64,000 nt of DNA from Cryobacterium psychrotolerans (GTDB lineage: Bacteria > Actinomycetota > Actinomycetes > Actinomycetales > Microbacteriaceae): contig NZ_FNFU01000010.1 of the NCBI RefSeq assembly GCF_900101115.1, positions 1 through 64,000 of the forward strand, in the 5' to 3' direction. Each line of letters starts with the position of its first letter. Position 1 is the stretch's first letter. The position numbers were made by a program, and so were the translations under genes. Below, one piece after another: positions 50,728 through 60,009 of this stretch. The notes under the pieces are model-generated. The model had not been told where the DNA came from, did no database searches, and saw only the letters and a list, made by a program, of their open reading frames with translations.

Positions 50728-51493
50728 AACGGCCGGTCTCTTTCTGGTCGTGCTCGGACGGGTTCCAGCGCGTGTTCGGCGCCTTCTCCCCGCGGAGGTC
50801 TTCGAGCAAACGGGTGATGGCGTCCATGACGACGGCGGTTGCTTCGTTCAGCGTGGCCGAGTCGAGGGGGCGGCCGCGGAAACGGTCGAGGTCGACCGGG
50901 TCGCCGATCTTGACGGACACGGTCTTGCGGGGGAAGAGACTGATCTTCTTGGAGTAGCGCCCCATGATCTCTTGCGCGCCCCAGTGGGCGGCCGGAATGA
51001 TCGGGATGTCATGCTCGAGGGCGATGCGCACGGCCCCGGTCTTGCCGCGCATGGGCCAGAGGTCGGGGTCCCGGGTGAGCGATCCCTCCGGGTAGACGAC
51101 GACCATCTGGCCGTTGGCGACCAGTCGCTGTGCGGCCTTCACGGGCTCGCTCCCCCTGATCGACCCACCGCGCTCGACCGGGATCTGACCCGACTTCCGC
51201 AGGATCCAGCCGGCCACGGGGATCGTGAACACGGATGCCTTGGCCAGGAACCGGGGCAGCCGGCCCAGCTTCCAGGACACGACGCCCATGACGACCGGGT
51301 CGATCTCGGTGTAGTGGTTCGGCGCGAGCACGAACGCTCCGGAGCGTGGAAACTTCTGTGCGTCGACGATCCGGTAGCGGGCCGCCAGGTTCATGATCGG
51401 CAGGATCAGGGCGGCCAGGAGCCAGAAGAACGACGGTCGACTCTTCTCCGAACGGGTTCGGGAATTATGGTCAGGCGTCATCGGCTGCGGCAC
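50717..51493 (-). CDS. 1-acyl-glycerol-3-phosphate acyltransferase (PlsC family)
   Basis: A 258-residue membrane-associated acyltransferase of phospholipid synthesis. A hydrophobic segment (FFWLLAALILPIMNLAA) precedes the HX4D motif in LAPNHYTEIDPVVMG, then GQIPVERGGSIRG and the acyl-acceptor motif VYPEGSLTRDP. Two starts are possible, GTG 51493 and ATG 51481; the first is chosen because a GATAAT -10 ends six bases before it. It is directly upstream of gpsA, whose product feeds this pathway. Confidence 0.88.
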   Translation of the reverse strand: MPQPMTPDHNSRTRSEKSRPSFFWLLAALILPIMNLAARYRIVDAQKFPRSGAFVLAPNHYTEIDPVVMGVVSWKLGRLPRFLAKASVFTIPVAGWILRKSGQIPVERGGSIRGSEPVKAAQRLVANGQMVVVYPEGSLTRDPDLWPMRGKTGAVRIALEHDIPIIPAAHWGAQEIMGRYSKKISLFPRKTVSVKIGDPVDLDRFRGRPLDSATLNEATAVVMDAITRLLEDLRGEKAPNTRWNPSEHDQKETGRFEA

Positions 51494-51499
51494 GTCCCT

Positions 51500-51505
51500 A
51501 TTATC
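51500..51505 (-). promoter_or_regulatory. -10 box GATAAT upstream of the plsC-like gene
   Basis: GATAAT, one base from the sigma-70 consensus, ends six bases before the GTG at 51493 and would make this gene leaderless too. Confidence 0.4.
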
Positions 51506-51548
51506 CCTGTCTCCCCCGGCGTCGACGTGCGAATCGCTCGACGTCGAA

Positions 51549-52916
51549 TCACTCGAGATCGAAGTCCGCTCCGAGCAATTGGAGCTTGGTGATGAAGTTC
51601 TCGTAGCCGCGGCTGATGATTCCGACGTTGCTCACGGTGGAGGTGCCGTCGGCGCTGAGCGCGGCGATCAGGTGGCTGAAGCCGCCGCGGAGGTCGGGCA
51701 CCTCGATGTCGGCGCCGTGCAGCTTCGTCGGACCGGTGATGACGGCCGAGTGGTTGAAGTTTCGCTGGCCGAAACGGCACGGATGCCCGCCCAGGCACTC
51801 CTTGTGGATCTGGATCGTGGCGCCCATCTCGATCAGCGCGTCGACGAAGCCGAACCGCTGCTCGTAGACGGTCTCGTGCACGATCGAGGTTCCCCTGGCC
51901 TTGGTCAGGGCGATCACGAGCGGCTGCTGCCAGTCGGTCATGAAGCCGGGGTGCACATCCGTTTCGATCACCACGGGCTTGAGGTCGCCGCCCGGGTGGT
52001 AGAAGCGGATGCCGTCGTCGTGGATGTCGAAGGCGCCGCCGACCTTGCGGAAGACGTTGAGGAAGGTGAGCATTTCGGGCTGGCGGGCGCCGCCGACGAA
52101 GATGTCGCCGTCGGTGGCGAGGGCCGCGGCGGCCCAGCTGGCCGCCTCGTTCCGGTCGAACAGGGCACGGTGGTTGAACCCCTCGAGGCGTTTGACGCCC
52201 TCGATCCGGATGACCCGGTCGGTGTCGACCGTGATGATCGCGCCCATCTTCTGCAGGATGTTGATGAGATCCATGATCTCCGGCTCGATGGCCGCACCCT
52301 TGAGTTCGGTGATGCCCTCCGCGCGAACAGCGGTCAGGAGCACCTGCTCGGTCGCTCCGACGCTCGGGTAGGGCAGCTCGACCTTGGCGCCCTTCAGGCC
52401 GTTGGGAGCGGACATCCGGATGCCGCTCTCCTGCTTCTCGACGACGGCGCCGAACTTGCGCAGCACGTCGAGGTGGAAGTCGATCGGCCGGTCGCCGATC
52501 CGGCAGCCGCCGAGGTCGGGAATGAATGCTTCGCCGAGGCGGTGCAGCAGCGGGCCACAGAACAGGATGGGGATGCGCGACGACCCGGCATGCGCGTCGA
52601 TGGCGGCGAAGTGCGCGCTCTCGACGTCGACGGGGTCGAGGAGCAGTTCGCCCTCTTCTTCGCCCTCTGAGACTTTGACGCCGTGCACCTCGAGCAGGCC
52701 GCGAACGATGCGCACATCGCTGATGTTCGGCACGTTCTTGAGCACGCTGGGGCTTTCGCCCAGGAGCGCGGCCACCATGGCCTTGGTGACCAGGTTCTTC
52801 GCGCCCTTCAGTTCGATCCGGCCCACGAGCGGGATGCCGCCACGGATGGTGATGCGGTCGCCCTTGAGGCCGACGGCTGCGCCGTGGTTCTGCGCGTCCT
52901 GGATGAGTGTGCTCAC
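51549..52916 (-). CDS. murA: UDP-N-acetylglucosamine 1-carboxyvinyltransferase
   Basis: A 455-residue enzyme adding enolpyruvate to UDP-GlcNAc, the first committed step of peptidoglycan synthesis. Lys40-Asn41 lie in ELKGAKNLVTKAMV. The catalytic-loop residue is Cys138 in LGGCRIGDRPIDFH; mycobacteria have Asp here and resist fosfomycin, so this enzyme should be chemically sensitive. Later blocks (PHPGFMTDWQQP-like HPGFMTDWQQPLVIAL, DLRGGFSHLIAALSADG) are intact. The start is GTG at 52916, three bases from the leuD stop. Confidence 0.96.
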   Translation of the reverse strand: MSTLIQDAQNHGAAVGLKGDRITIRGGIPLVGRIELKGAKNLVTKAMVAALLGESPSVLKNVPNISDVRIVRGLLEVHGVKVSEGEEEGELLLDPVDVESAHFAAIDAHAGSSRIPILFCGPLLHRLGEAFIPDLGGCRIGDRPIDFHLDVLRKFGAVVEKQESGIRMSAPNGLKGAKVELPYPSVGATEQVLLTAVRAEGITELKGAAIEPEIMDLINILQKMGAIITVDTDRVIRIEGVKRLEGFNHRALFDRNEAASWAAAALATDGDIFVGGARQPEMLTFLNVFRKVGGAFDIHDDGIRFYHPGGDLKPVVIETDVHPGFMTDWQQPLVIALTKARGTSIVHETVYEQRFGFVDALIEMGATIQIHKECLGGHPCRFGQRNFNHSAVITGPTKLHGADIEVPDLRGGFSHLIAALSADGTSTVSNVGIISRGYENFITKLQLLGADFDLE

Positions 52917-52919
52917 GTA

Positions 52920-53546
52920 TTACCTGCCTTGCGGGGAGAGTTCGGGGGAAGAAAGTGCGGGGAGGGTGCGGGGAAGCCAGGCCTCCCGCGTCGATTCGAA
53001 TTCCGTGATCCGCGCCTCGTCGCGCAGAGTCAATCCGATGTCGTCAAGGCCTTCGAGGAGCCGCCATCTAGTGTAATCATCGATCTCGAACGAGACTGTG
53101 AGGTCGCCGACCCGCACCGTGCGGTCGACCAGGTCGACGGTCAGTTCAAGCCCCGGGTCGGACTCCAGCACGGCCCAGAGCGTCTCGGCGTCCGCCTCGG
53201 AGATCTCCCCGGCGAGCAGGCCCTGCTTGCCGGAGTTGCCACGGAAGATGTCGCCGAAGCGGGGGCTCAGTACGACGTCGAAACCGTAGTCGCGGAGCGC
53301 CCAGACGGCGTGTTCGCGGGAGGAACCGGTGCCGAAGTCGGCCCCGGCGACGAGCACGCGGGCTCCGCGGTAGGCCGGTTTGTTGAGCACGAAGTCGGGG
53401 TCCTGGCGCCAGGCCGCGAACAGCGCGTCCTCGAACCCGGTCTTCGTCACCCGCTTCAGGTAGACGGCGGGGATGATCTGGTCGGTGTCGACGTTGGAGC
53501 GGCGCAGGGGAACGGCGATCCCGGTGACGGTGGTGAACTTCTGCAT
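52920..53546 (-). CDS. leuD: 3-isopropylmalate dehydratase small subunit
   Basis: A 208-residue partner of LeuC in isomerising 2- to 3-isopropylmalate in leucine synthesis. Signs are [36 protein letters not shown] and [13 protein letters not shown]. It follows leuC by two bases and is expected to share the leucine leader upstream of leuC. Confidence 0.97.
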   Translation of the reverse strand: MQKFTTVTGIAVPLRRSNVDTDQIIPAVYLKRVTKTGFEDALFAAWRQDPDFVLNKPAYRGARVLVAGADFGTGSSREHAVWALRDYGFDVVLSPRFGDIFRGNSGKQGLLAGEISEADAETLWAVLESDPGLELTVDLVDRTVRVGDLTVSFEIDDYTRWRLLEGLDDIGLTLRDEARITEFESTREAWLPRTLPALSSPELSPQGR

Positions 53547-53548
53547 GG

Positions 53549-55030
53549 TTACTTCTCTCCGTTCGCGGTCGTGTTCGAGGTCGCGCCTGCGGCCAGGTCA
53601 GCGGCCAGGTCCCACGGGCTCGACAGGGTGCCGCGGATGGCGGTGGCGGCGGCAACGAGCGGGGAGACCAGGTGGGTGCGTCCGCCCTTGCCCTGCCGGC
53701 CCTCGAAGTTGCGGTTGCTGGTCGACGCGCAGCGCTCCCCCGGGGCGAGCTGGTCGGGGTTCATGCCGAGGCACATCGAGCAGCCGGCGAAACGCCACTC
53801 CGCGCCGAAGTCGGTGAAGATCTTGTCGAGGCCCTCGGCCTCGGCCTCGATTCGCACGCGAGCGGAGCCCGGCACTACGAGCATCCGGACGCCGTCGGCG
53901 ACAGAGTGACCCTTGATGATCTCGGCGGCGGCACGCAGGTCCTCGACCCGGCTGTTCGTGCAGGATCCCAGGAAGACGGTGTCGACCCGGATCTGCTTCA
54001 TCGGCGTGCCCGCGGCGAGATCCATGTATTCGAGTGCGCGCTCGGCCGCCGCGCGCTCGTTGGCGTCGCTGATGGCGGAGGGGTCGGGCACGGTGTCGCT
54101 GAGCGAAACGCCCTGGCCGGGGTTGGTGCCCCAGGTGACGAACGGCTCGAGCGCGTCGGCGTCGAGCACGACCTCGGCGTCGAACACGGCGCCGTCGTCG
54201 GTCGCGAGGGTTTCCCAGTACGCCACGGCGTCGACCCAGTCCTGGCCGCGGGGCGCGTGGGCGCGGCCCTCGAGGTAGTCGTAGGTGGTCGCATCCGGCG
54301 CGATCATGCCCGCGCGGGCGCCGGCCTCGATCGACATGTTGCAGATCGTCATCCGGCCCTCCATGGAGAGGGAGCGGATGGCGCTCCCGCGGAACTCGAG
54401 CACGTAGCCCTGTCCGCCGCCGGTGCCGATCTTCGCGATCACCGCGAGGATGATGTCCTTCGCGCTGACGCCGGGGCGCAGGGCGCCGTCCACGGTGATG
54501 GCCATGGTCTTGAACGGCTTCAGCGGAAGCGTCTGGGTGGCCATGACGTGCTCCACCTCGCTCGTGCCGATGCCGAACGCCATGGCCCCAAACGCCCCGT
54601 GGGTGGAGGTGTGGGAGTCGCCGCAGACGACGGTGATGCCCGGCTGGGTCAGCCCGAGCTGCGGGCCGACGACGTGAACGATGCCCTGCTCGATGTCGCC
54701 GAGCGAGTGCAGCCGCACGCCGAATTCGGCGCAGTTTCGCCGCAGCGTTTCGATCTGCGTGCGGCTGGTGACGTCGGAGATGGGCCGGTCGATGTGCAGC
54801 GTCGGGGTGTTGTGGTCCTCGGTCGCGATCGTGAGGTCGGGGCGCCGCAGGGGCCGCCCGGCCACGCGCAGTCCGTCGAAGGCCTGCGGGCTGGTGACCT
54901 CGTGCACGAGGTGCAGGTCGATGTAGATGAGGTCGGGCGTGCCGTCTTCACCCCGGGCGACGAGGTGTTTGTCCCAGACCTTTTCGGCCAGGGTGCGTGG
55001 GCGTTCGCCCGTGATTGCTGCGTTGCTCAT
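53549..55030 (-). CDS. leuC: 3-isopropylmalate dehydratase large subunit
   Basis: A 493-residue aconitase-family enzyme. The 4Fe-4S ligands are in [16 protein letters not shown] and [15 protein letters not shown], and the substrate segments [20 protein letters not shown] and [20 protein letters not shown] are present. The ATG at 55030 is preceded by AGGAAG. Between it and the promoter lies a leucine-rich leader peptide and hairpin, so its expression is probably tied to leucine supply. Confidence 0.96.
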   Translation of the reverse strand: MSNAAITGERPRTLAEKVWDKHLVARGEDGTPDLIYIDLHLVHEVTSPQAFDGLRVAGRPLRRPDLTIATEDHNTPTLHIDRPISDVTSRTQIETLRRNCAEFGVRLHSLGDIEQGIVHVVGPQLGLTQPGITVVCGDSHTSTHGAFGAMAFGIGTSEVEHVMATQTLPLKPFKTMAITVDGALRPGVSAKDIILAVIAKIGTGGGQGYVLEFRGSAIRSLSMEGRMTICNMSIEAGARAGMIAPDATTYDYLEGRAHAPRGQDWVDAVAYWETLATDDGAVFDAEVVLDADALEPFVTWGTNPGQGVSLSDTVPDPSAISDANERAAAERALEYMDLAAGTPMKQIRVDTVFLGSCTNSRVEDLRAAAEIIKGHSVADGVRMLVVPGSARVRIEAEAEGLDKIFTDFGAEWRFAGCSMCLGMNPDQLAPGERCASTSNRNFEGRQGKGGRTHLVSPLVAAATAIRGTLSSPWDLAADLAAGATSNTTANGEK

Positions 55031-55074
55031 GAGTGTGCGTCTTCCTGGGAATGGGGAACAGCCGACAACGGACT

Positions 55075-55113
55075 CCGCGACGGGCGTGGCCTCAGAACTG
55101 GGACCCGTCGCGG
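55075..55113 (-). promoter_or_regulatory. Attenuator hairpin in the leuC leader
   Basis: On the minus strand CCGCGACGGG (55113-55104) pairs perfectly with CCCGTCGCGG (55084-55075) around a 19-base loop. The first arm overlaps codons 10-13 of the leader peptide, so a ribosome halted on the leucine codons would cover it and stop the hairpin forming. No strong T tract follows, as is common in GC-rich actinobacteria. Confidence 0.6.
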
Positions 55114-55142
55114 CAAGGAAGAAGAAGCAGACCGGTAAGCAT
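55092..55142 (-). CDS. Leucine leader peptide upstream of leuCD
   Basis: A 16-codon reading frame, [16 protein letters not shown], with five leucines, four of them consecutive (CTG CTT CTT CTT). CTT is a rare codon in this GC-rich genome, which would heighten sensitivity to leucyl-tRNA supply. Its ATG is six bases after a TAGCCT -10, so it looks leaderless, and its stop is 61 bases before the leuC ATG. This is the classic shape of an attenuation leader; the claim rests on sequence pattern only. Confidence 0.68.
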   Translation of the reverse strand: MLTGLLLLPCRDGSQF

Positions 55143-55148
55143 CCATTC

Positions 55149-55154
55149 AGGCTA
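55149..55154 (-). promoter_or_regulatory. -10 box TAGCCT of the leuCD leader
   Basis: TAGCCT on the minus strand ends six bases before the leader-peptide ATG. The stretch TAGCCTGAATG is identical to that before the DUF3515 gene. Confidence 0.52.
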
Positions 55155-55175
55155 ACACCTCGACCTGTCGTCCAC

Positions 55176-56018
55176 TCAGGCGGAATGCGTCCCGTCGCCG
55201 GGCGGCGGCCCGAGCAGCGACTCGACGAACACGACGGTGATGTTGTCACGCCCCCCGCGGGCAATGGCCTCGTCGACGAGGGCGTCGGCGACATTCCCCC
55301 GGCCCTCGGCCGCGTCGGTGTGGGCCGCGAGCACCCGGGTGATGTCGTCGGAGTCGAGTTCCTTGGTGAGCCCGTCGGAGCAGACCAGGAAGGCCTGCCT
55401 GCCGGTCGCGGACAGCAGCCACACGTCGGTGTCGACGAACTCGTCGGCGCCGATGGCCCGGGTGATCACATTGCGCTCCGGGTGCTTCTCGGCGGCCTCG
55501 GCGGTGATCAGCCCGGCGTCGACCATCTCCTGCACGGCGGAATGGTCGACGCTCAGCTGCTCGAGCGCGGATCCGTCCCAGGTGTAGATGCGGGAGTCGC
55601 CGACGTTGAACGCCATCCAATGGAATCCCTCGTTCTCCCCCGCGTCGACGAACGCCACCCCGGCCAGGGTCGTTCCCGAGACGGCCGCGCCGATATCGTC
55701 GACGGCGCTGAGGTCGCGCACGGCGTCATTGGACGAGTGGATGGCGTCGAGGATGCGCTCAGGGGTCGAGGGGACATCCGCTTCGATGTGTTCGTCGAAC
55801 ACCCGGATGACCGTCTGGCTGGCGAGGTCCCCGCGGGCGTGGCCGCCCATCCCGTCGGCGACGAGGAAGACCGGGCACTGTGCCATGACACTGTCCTCGT
55901 TGACCGCGCGCACCGAGCCGACGTCCGACCGGGCGCTGAACACCAACCGGACAACCCCGGTGGGAAGCATGAGCACGCTCTCGCCATTCACAACCACGTC
56001 TACCCCAGCGTTCGTCAC
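55176..56018 (-). CDS. PP2C-family serine/threonine protein phosphatase
   Basis: A 280-residue metal-dependent protein phosphatase. PP2C motifs: [67 protein letters not shown], and the C-terminal [12 protein letters not shown]. It has no membrane segment. In actinobacteria such phosphatases reverse Ser/Thr kinases such as PknB, but no kinase gene is in the window. The GTG at 56018 is chosen because GGAGGA lies just upstream. It precedes leuCD on the same strand with its own gap of ~30 bases to the leader promoter. Confidence 0.92.
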   Translation of the reverse strand: MTNAGVDVVVNGESVLMLPTGVVRLVFSARSDVGSVRAVNEDSVMAQCPVFLVADGMGGHARGDLASQTVIRVFDEHIEADVPSTPERILDAIHSSNDAVRDLSAVDDIGAAVSGTTLAGVAFVDAGENEGFHWMAFNVGDSRIYTWDGSALEQLSVDHSAVQEMVDAGLITAEAAEKHPERNVITRAIGADEFVDTDVWLLSATGRQAFLVCSDGLTKELDSDDITRVLAAHTDAAEGRGNVADALVDEAIARGGRDNITVVFVESLLGPPPGDGTHSA

Positions 56019-56105
56019 GGGTCCTCCGGTCAGGTCCCGCGGCCCCTGGCGGGGGCGCGAATGTCCCACCGTATCAAGAGTTTCGAGCCCGTCCCGCGGG
56101 CGGCA

Positions 56106-57131
56106 TCACTCGTCCGCGTAGTGGGGCATCTCTTCGGCCAGGGTGTGGCCGCGCTTCCGGGCGTCGGAGCGCGCCTTGATCACGCTGGCGATGGTCGCCA
56201 CCGCCATCGACCCGAGGATGACGCCGAGTGAGGTCCAGGTGTCGATCTCCGGGGCCCAGGCAAAGCCCTCGCCGCCGTTGATGAACGGCAGCTCGTTGGT
56301 GTGCAGCGCGTGCAGCACGAGCTTGACGCCGATGAAGAACAGGATGAACGCGATGCCGTACTTGAGGTACTCGAGGCGTTCGAGCAGGCCGCCGAGCAGG
56401 AAGTACAGCTGCCGCAGGCCCATCAGCGCGAAGATGTTGGCCGTGAACACGATGAAGGGGCTGGTGGTGATGCCGAAGATCGCCGGGATGGAGTCGAGCG
56501 CGAAGATGAGGTCGGTCGTGCCGATGGCGAGGAGCACCACGAGCATCGGGGTGAAGATCTTCTTGCCGTCGACCCGGGTGCGCAGCTTCGACCCGTCGAA
56601 CTCGGCGGAAATCCGGATGTGCTTGCGGAGGAAGCGGATGATGCCGCTCTCGGACTCTTCCAGGTCCTCTTCCTTCTGGAAGGCCTGGCGCACCGCGGTG
56701 TAGAGCAGGAAGGCGCCGAAGATGTAGAAGATCCAGCTGAAGTTCTCGATCAGCTGGGCGCCCAGCAGGATGAAGATTCCGCGGAGCACGAGCGCGATGA
56801 TGATGCCCACCATCAGCGCTTCCTGCTGGTACTTCCGGGGCACGGAGAACCTCGCCATGATGATGACGAAGACGAACAGGTTGTCGATGCTCAGGCTGTA
56901 CTCGGTGAGCCAGCCGGCGAGGAACTGGCCCGCATGCTCCGCGTCGCCCAGCACGAGCATGAGCAGGGCGAAGACCAGGGCGAGGGCGACGTAGAACGCC
57001 ACCCAGAGGCTCGCCTCGCGAATCGACGGGACGTGCGGGCGCTTGAAAACGATGAGCAGGTCGGCGATGAGGATGACCGTCAAGACGACGAGCGAGCCGA
57101 TTTCGAACCAGATGGGGAGAGCGAGATCCAC
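56106..57131 (-). CDS. TerC-family membrane protein
   Basis: A 341-residue protein with about nine membrane helices. The acidic metal-site segments of the TerC/Alx family are present in TEYSLSIDNLFVFVII and IGTTDLIFALDSIPAIF. TerC/Alx proteins export or load manganese and other metals and are linked to tellurite resistance. The GTG start at 57131 has GAAAGG upstream. I looked for a manganese (yybP-ykoY) riboswitch in the leader and did not find its conserved core. Confidence 0.92.
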   Translation of the reverse strand: MDLALPIWFEIGSLVVLTVILIADLLIVFKRPHVPSIREASLWVAFYVALALVFALLMLVLGDAEHAGQFLAGWLTEYSLSIDNLFVFVIIMARFSVPRKYQQEALMVGIIIALVLRGIFILLGAQLIENFSWIFYIFGAFLLYTAVRQAFQKEEDLEESESGIIRFLRKHIRISAEFDGSKLRTRVDGKKIFTPMLVVLLAIGTTDLIFALDSIPAIFGITTSPFIVFTANIFALMGLRQLYFLLGGLLERLEYLKYGIAFILFFIGVKLVLHALHTNELPFINGGEGFAWAPEIDTWTSLGVILGSMAVATIASVIKARSDARKRGHTLAEEMPHYADE

Positions 57132-57536
57132 GAGGGCCTTTCACTGTGGTGGGATGCTGCACGGGGTGCTGATGACAGCACGGAACCCGAAAGTCTCTCC
57201 CGCACCTGGAAAAAAGATGCCACCGTGCCCGGGGCCCCGGCGTCGCGGCCCGTATTGACGATCACGGCATAGGACCCGAATCGAGTCCAGAGGGATACTC
57301 CCCTTCACTCCGAGGAGTCTACCGGATGCCCGGCGGCACGGCTTGCCTGCTGCGCGCTCGCAGCCTCCACACTCGCGGCCTCCACCCTCGCGGCCTCCAC
57401 CCTCGCGGCCTTCACCCGAGCCGTGATGCACGCCCTTTACACTCAGTGGAGCGTCACAAGCGCTCACGCTGTCGTGATTGACGGCATCCGCACCGCGTCG
57501 AACCACCAGTTCAACGATGAACGAAAGGCAACATCC
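57132..57536. other. 405-bp intergenic region between divergent terC and tdh
   Basis: It holds a small perfect hairpin (GTGCTG-ATGA-CAGCAC, 57166-57181) in the terC leader and a 15-bp tandem repeat at 57364-57420. The plus-strand tdh ribosome site AAAGG is at its right end. No small gene is convincing. Confidence 0.7.
57364..57420. repeat. Tandem repeat, 15 bp x 3.8, non-coding
   Basis: The unit CCTCCACCCTCGCGG occurs three times in full plus a partial fourth, with one to two changes, about 120 bases upstream of tdh. Being outside a gene, its 15-bp period is not explained by codon constraint. Confidence 0.93.
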
Positions 57537-58580
57537 GTGCTCGCACTCTTCAAACCCTCCGGAGCTCCCGGACTCGAGCTGGTCGACCGGCCCGAACCGC
57601 GCACGGGCGACGACGAGGTGAAGATCCGGGTGTTGCGCACCGGGATTTGCGGCACCGACCTGCACATCGAGTCCTGGGACTCCTGGGCGGCCGGTACCAT
57701 CAGCCCGCCGATCATCCCCGGCCACGAGTTCTACGGCGAGGTGGTCGAGGTCGGCTCCCAGGTGCGCGACGTGCACGTCGGCGCCCGCGTCTCAGGCGAG
57801 GGCCACATCGTCTGCGGCAACTGCCGCAACTGTCGCGCCGGCCGCCGGCAGATGTGCATCCGCACGCTCAGCGTCGGCGTCAACCGCGACGGCGCCTTCG
57901 CCGAGTATGTGGTGATCCCCGAATCCAACGTCTGGGTGCACCTCGAAGACATCGGCCCCGACCTCGGCGCGATCTTCGATCCCTTCGGCAACGCCGTGCA
58001 CACCGCCCTCAGCTTCCCGCTCGTCGGCGAGGACGTGCTCATCACCGGAGCCGGCCCGATCGGCCTGATGGCCGCCGCCGTCGCCCGGCACGTCGGCGCG
58101 CGTTTCGTCGTCGTGACGGATGTCTCCGAGCCGCGGCTGGCGCTCGCCCGCCAGATGGGCGCCGACCTCACCGTCAACGTCGCCGAGTCACGGATCGCCG
58201 ACGCGCAGCGCACGCTCGGCATGCGCGAAGGCTTCGACGTCGGCTTCGAGATGTCGGGCCACCCGGGCGCGCTGCCCGAGATGATCACCAACCTCAACCA
58301 CGGCGGCCGCGTCGCGATGCTCGGCCTGCCGAGCGCGCCGATCGACGTCGACTGGGCCAGGGTCGTCACGCACATGCTCACGATCAAGGGCATTTACGGC
58401 CGCGAGATGTACGAGACCTGGGTGGCCATGAGCGCCATGCTGCAGTCCAGTGAATGGCTTCGCGACGCCCTCTCCTCCGTCATCACCGACCGCTTCCCCG
58501 CCGCACGCTGGCAGGAGGGCTTCGACGCCGCCCGCGCGGGCACCGGCGGCAAGGTCGTGCTCGACTGGAGCGCCCTCTAA
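57537..58580 (+). CDS. tdh: L-threonine 3-dehydrogenase
   Basis: A 347-residue zinc alcohol-dehydrogenase-family enzyme oxidising L-threonine to 2-amino-3-ketobutyrate with NAD. The catalytic zinc region is [18 protein letters not shown] with [12 protein letters not shown]; the structural zinc loop is [15 protein letters not shown]; the NAD motif is [17 protein letters not shown]. The GTG at 57537 follows AAAGG and begins the conserved part; an in-frame ATG far upstream (57423) is unlikely. It is followed by kbl, which uses its product. Confidence 0.94.
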   Translation: MLALFKPSGAPGLELVDRPEPRTGDDEVKIRVLRTGICGTDLHIESWDSWAAGTISPPIIPGHEFYGEVVEVGSQVRDVHVGARVSGEGHIVCGNCRNCRAGRRQMCIRTLSVGVNRDGAFAEYVVIPESNVWVHLEDIGPDLGAIFDPFGNAVHTALSFPLVGEDVLITGAGPIGLMAAAVARHVGARFVVVTDVSEPRLALARQMGADLTVNVAESRIADAQRTLGMREGFDVGFEMSGHPGALPEMITNLNHGGRVAMLGLPSAPIDVDWARVVTHMLTIKGIYGREMYETWVAMSAMLQSSEWLRDALSSVITDRFPAARWQEGFDAARAGTGGKVVLDWSAL

Positions 58581-58663
58581 GCCCGCACGAACCGGCCTCC
58601 CGGCCGACTGCCCCTGGTGGCCCCCTCGCGGGCCCTCGCTACCCCATCACCCCAAGGAGATCC

Positions 58664-59839
58664 ATGTACGGCACCATGAAGGCCCAGCTGCAGGGCTCGC
58701 TCGACGACATCCGCGCCGCCGGCCTGTTCAAGAACGAGCGCAGGCTCGCCTCGGCCCAGTCCTCGCACATCCGCACCGGCGGCGCCGAGGTGCTGAACTT
58801 CTGCGCCAACAACTACCTCGGCCTGGCCAACCACTCCGACATCGTCGCCGCGGCGCAGACCGCCATGGACGACTGGGGCTTCGGCCTGGCCAGCGTGCGC
58901 TTCATCTGCGGCACGCAGGAGCTGCACATCGCGCTCGAGGCCCGGGTCTCCGAGTTCCTCGGCACCGAGGACACGATCCTGTTCTCCTCCTGCTTCGACG
59001 CGAACGGCGGCGTGTTCGAGACGCTGTTCACGGCCGAAGACGCGATCATCTCCGACGAGCTGAACCACGCCTCGATCATCGACGGCATCCGGCTCTGCAA
59101 GGCCTCCCGCTACCGGTACAAGAACCGCGACATGGCCGACCTCGAGGCGCAGTTGATCGCGGCGAAGGATGCCCGGCAGCGTCTCATCGTCACCGACGGC
59201 GTCTTCTCCATGGACGGCTATCTCGCGCCGCTGCAGGAGATCTGCGACCTGGCCGACAAGTACGGCGCGCTGGTGATGGTCGACGACTCCCACGCCGTCG
59301 GTTTCATCGGCGAGCACGGGCGGGGAACGCCGGAGCTGGCCGGCGTCGAGCGCCGCGTGGACTTCACCACGGGCACCTTCGGGAAGGCCCTCGGCGGGGC
59401 ATCGGGCGGCTACGTCAGCGGTCACAAGGAGATCATCGACCTGCTCCGCCAGCGCGCCCGCCCGTACCTGTTCTCGAACACCGTGGCGCCGGCGGTCGTG
59501 GCCGGCACCCTCAAGGCCCTCGATCTGGTCGACGCCGGCGGGGAGCTGCGCGCGCGTCTGGGCGAGAACGCGGCCCTGTTCCGCCGCCGGATGAGCGAAG
59601 AGGGCTTCGACCTGCTCGAGGGCGAACATCCGATCATCCCGGTGATGTTCGGGGACGCCGCCCTCGCCGCCCGCGTTGCCGACCGGATGCTCGTCGAGGG
59701 CGTCTACGTGACCGCGTTCAGCTACCCGGTGGTGCCGCACGGCAAGGCTCGCATCCGCGTGCAGCTCTCGGCGGCCCACACGCCCGACGACGTCGAGGCC
59801 TGCGTCCGCGCCTTCGTCGCCTCCCGCGAAACCGCCTAA
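58664..59839 (+). CDS. kbl: Glycine C-acetyltransferase (2-amino-3-ketobutyrate CoA ligase)
   Basis: A 391-residue PLP enzyme cleaving 2-amino-3-ketobutyrate with CoA into glycine and acetyl-CoA. It has [26 protein letters not shown], the aspartate region [19 protein letters not shown], and the PLP lysine in [24 protein letters not shown] precedes the ATG. It is 83 bases after tdh, and together they degrade threonine to glycine. Confidence 0.96.
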   Translation: MYGTMKAQLQGSLDDIRAAGLFKNERRLASAQSSHIRTGGAEVLNFCANNYLGLANHSDIVAAAQTAMDDWGFGLASVRFICGTQELHIALEARVSEFLGTEDTILFSSCFDANGGVFETLFTAEDAIISDELNHASIIDGIRLCKASRYRYKNRDMADLEAQLIAAKDARQRLIVTDGVFSMDGYLAPLQEICDLADKYGALVMVDDSHAVGFIGEHGRGTPELAGVERRVDFTTGTFGKALGGASGGYVSGHKEIIDLLRQRARPYLFSNTVAPAVVAGTLKALDLVDAGGELRARLGENAALFRRRMSEEGFDLLEGEHPIIPVMFGDAALAARVADRMLVEGVYVTAFSYPVVPHGKARIRVQLSAAHTPDDVEACVRAFVASRETA

Positions 59840-59854
59840 AGCCCCCTGCATCCT

Positions 59855-59917
59855 CGCCGAACTGTGAGTTTGGCACCTTCCCGGGCCCCACGAAGGTGCC
59901 AAACTCACAGTTCGGCG
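59855..59917. repeat. Family 3 palindrome: 25-bp perfect inverted repeat
   Basis: Arms 59855-59879 and 59893-59917 are perfectly complementary over 25 bases around a 13-base loop, starting 15 bases after the kbl stop. It is unrelated in sequence to families 1, 2 and 4. There is no T tract, so it is not a typical intrinsic terminator although it could act as one. Confidence 0.95.
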
Positions 59918-59945
59918 GAGGGGGTGGCGGCGGAGGGGGTGGCGG
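59916..59945. repeat. G-rich tandem repeat, 15 bp x 2, non-coding
   Basis: CGGAGGGGGTGGCGG occurs twice exactly, followed by CGG. It directly adjoins the family 3 palindrome. The G runs could support a two-layer quadruplex. Confidence 0.9.
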
Positions 59946-59968
59946 CGGTCGAGGGACACGGTAGACAG

Positions 59969-60000
59969 AAAAAAGCCCTCCCGCTGGTGGCGAGAGGGCT
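59969..60000 (-). terminator. Intrinsic terminator of tRNA-Glu
   Basis: On the minus strand AGCCCTC pairs with GAGGGCT around an inner GC-rich loop and is followed by a run of six T. It ends transcription of the tRNA gene, lying about 10 bases past its 3' end. Confidence 0.88.
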
Positions 60001-60009
60001 TCGTTGTGG

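Noticed and set aside
57132-57300. Manganese (yybP-ykoY) riboswitch before the TerC gene
   Set aside because: The conserved GGGGAGUAG-type core was not found; only a 6-bp hairpin is visible.
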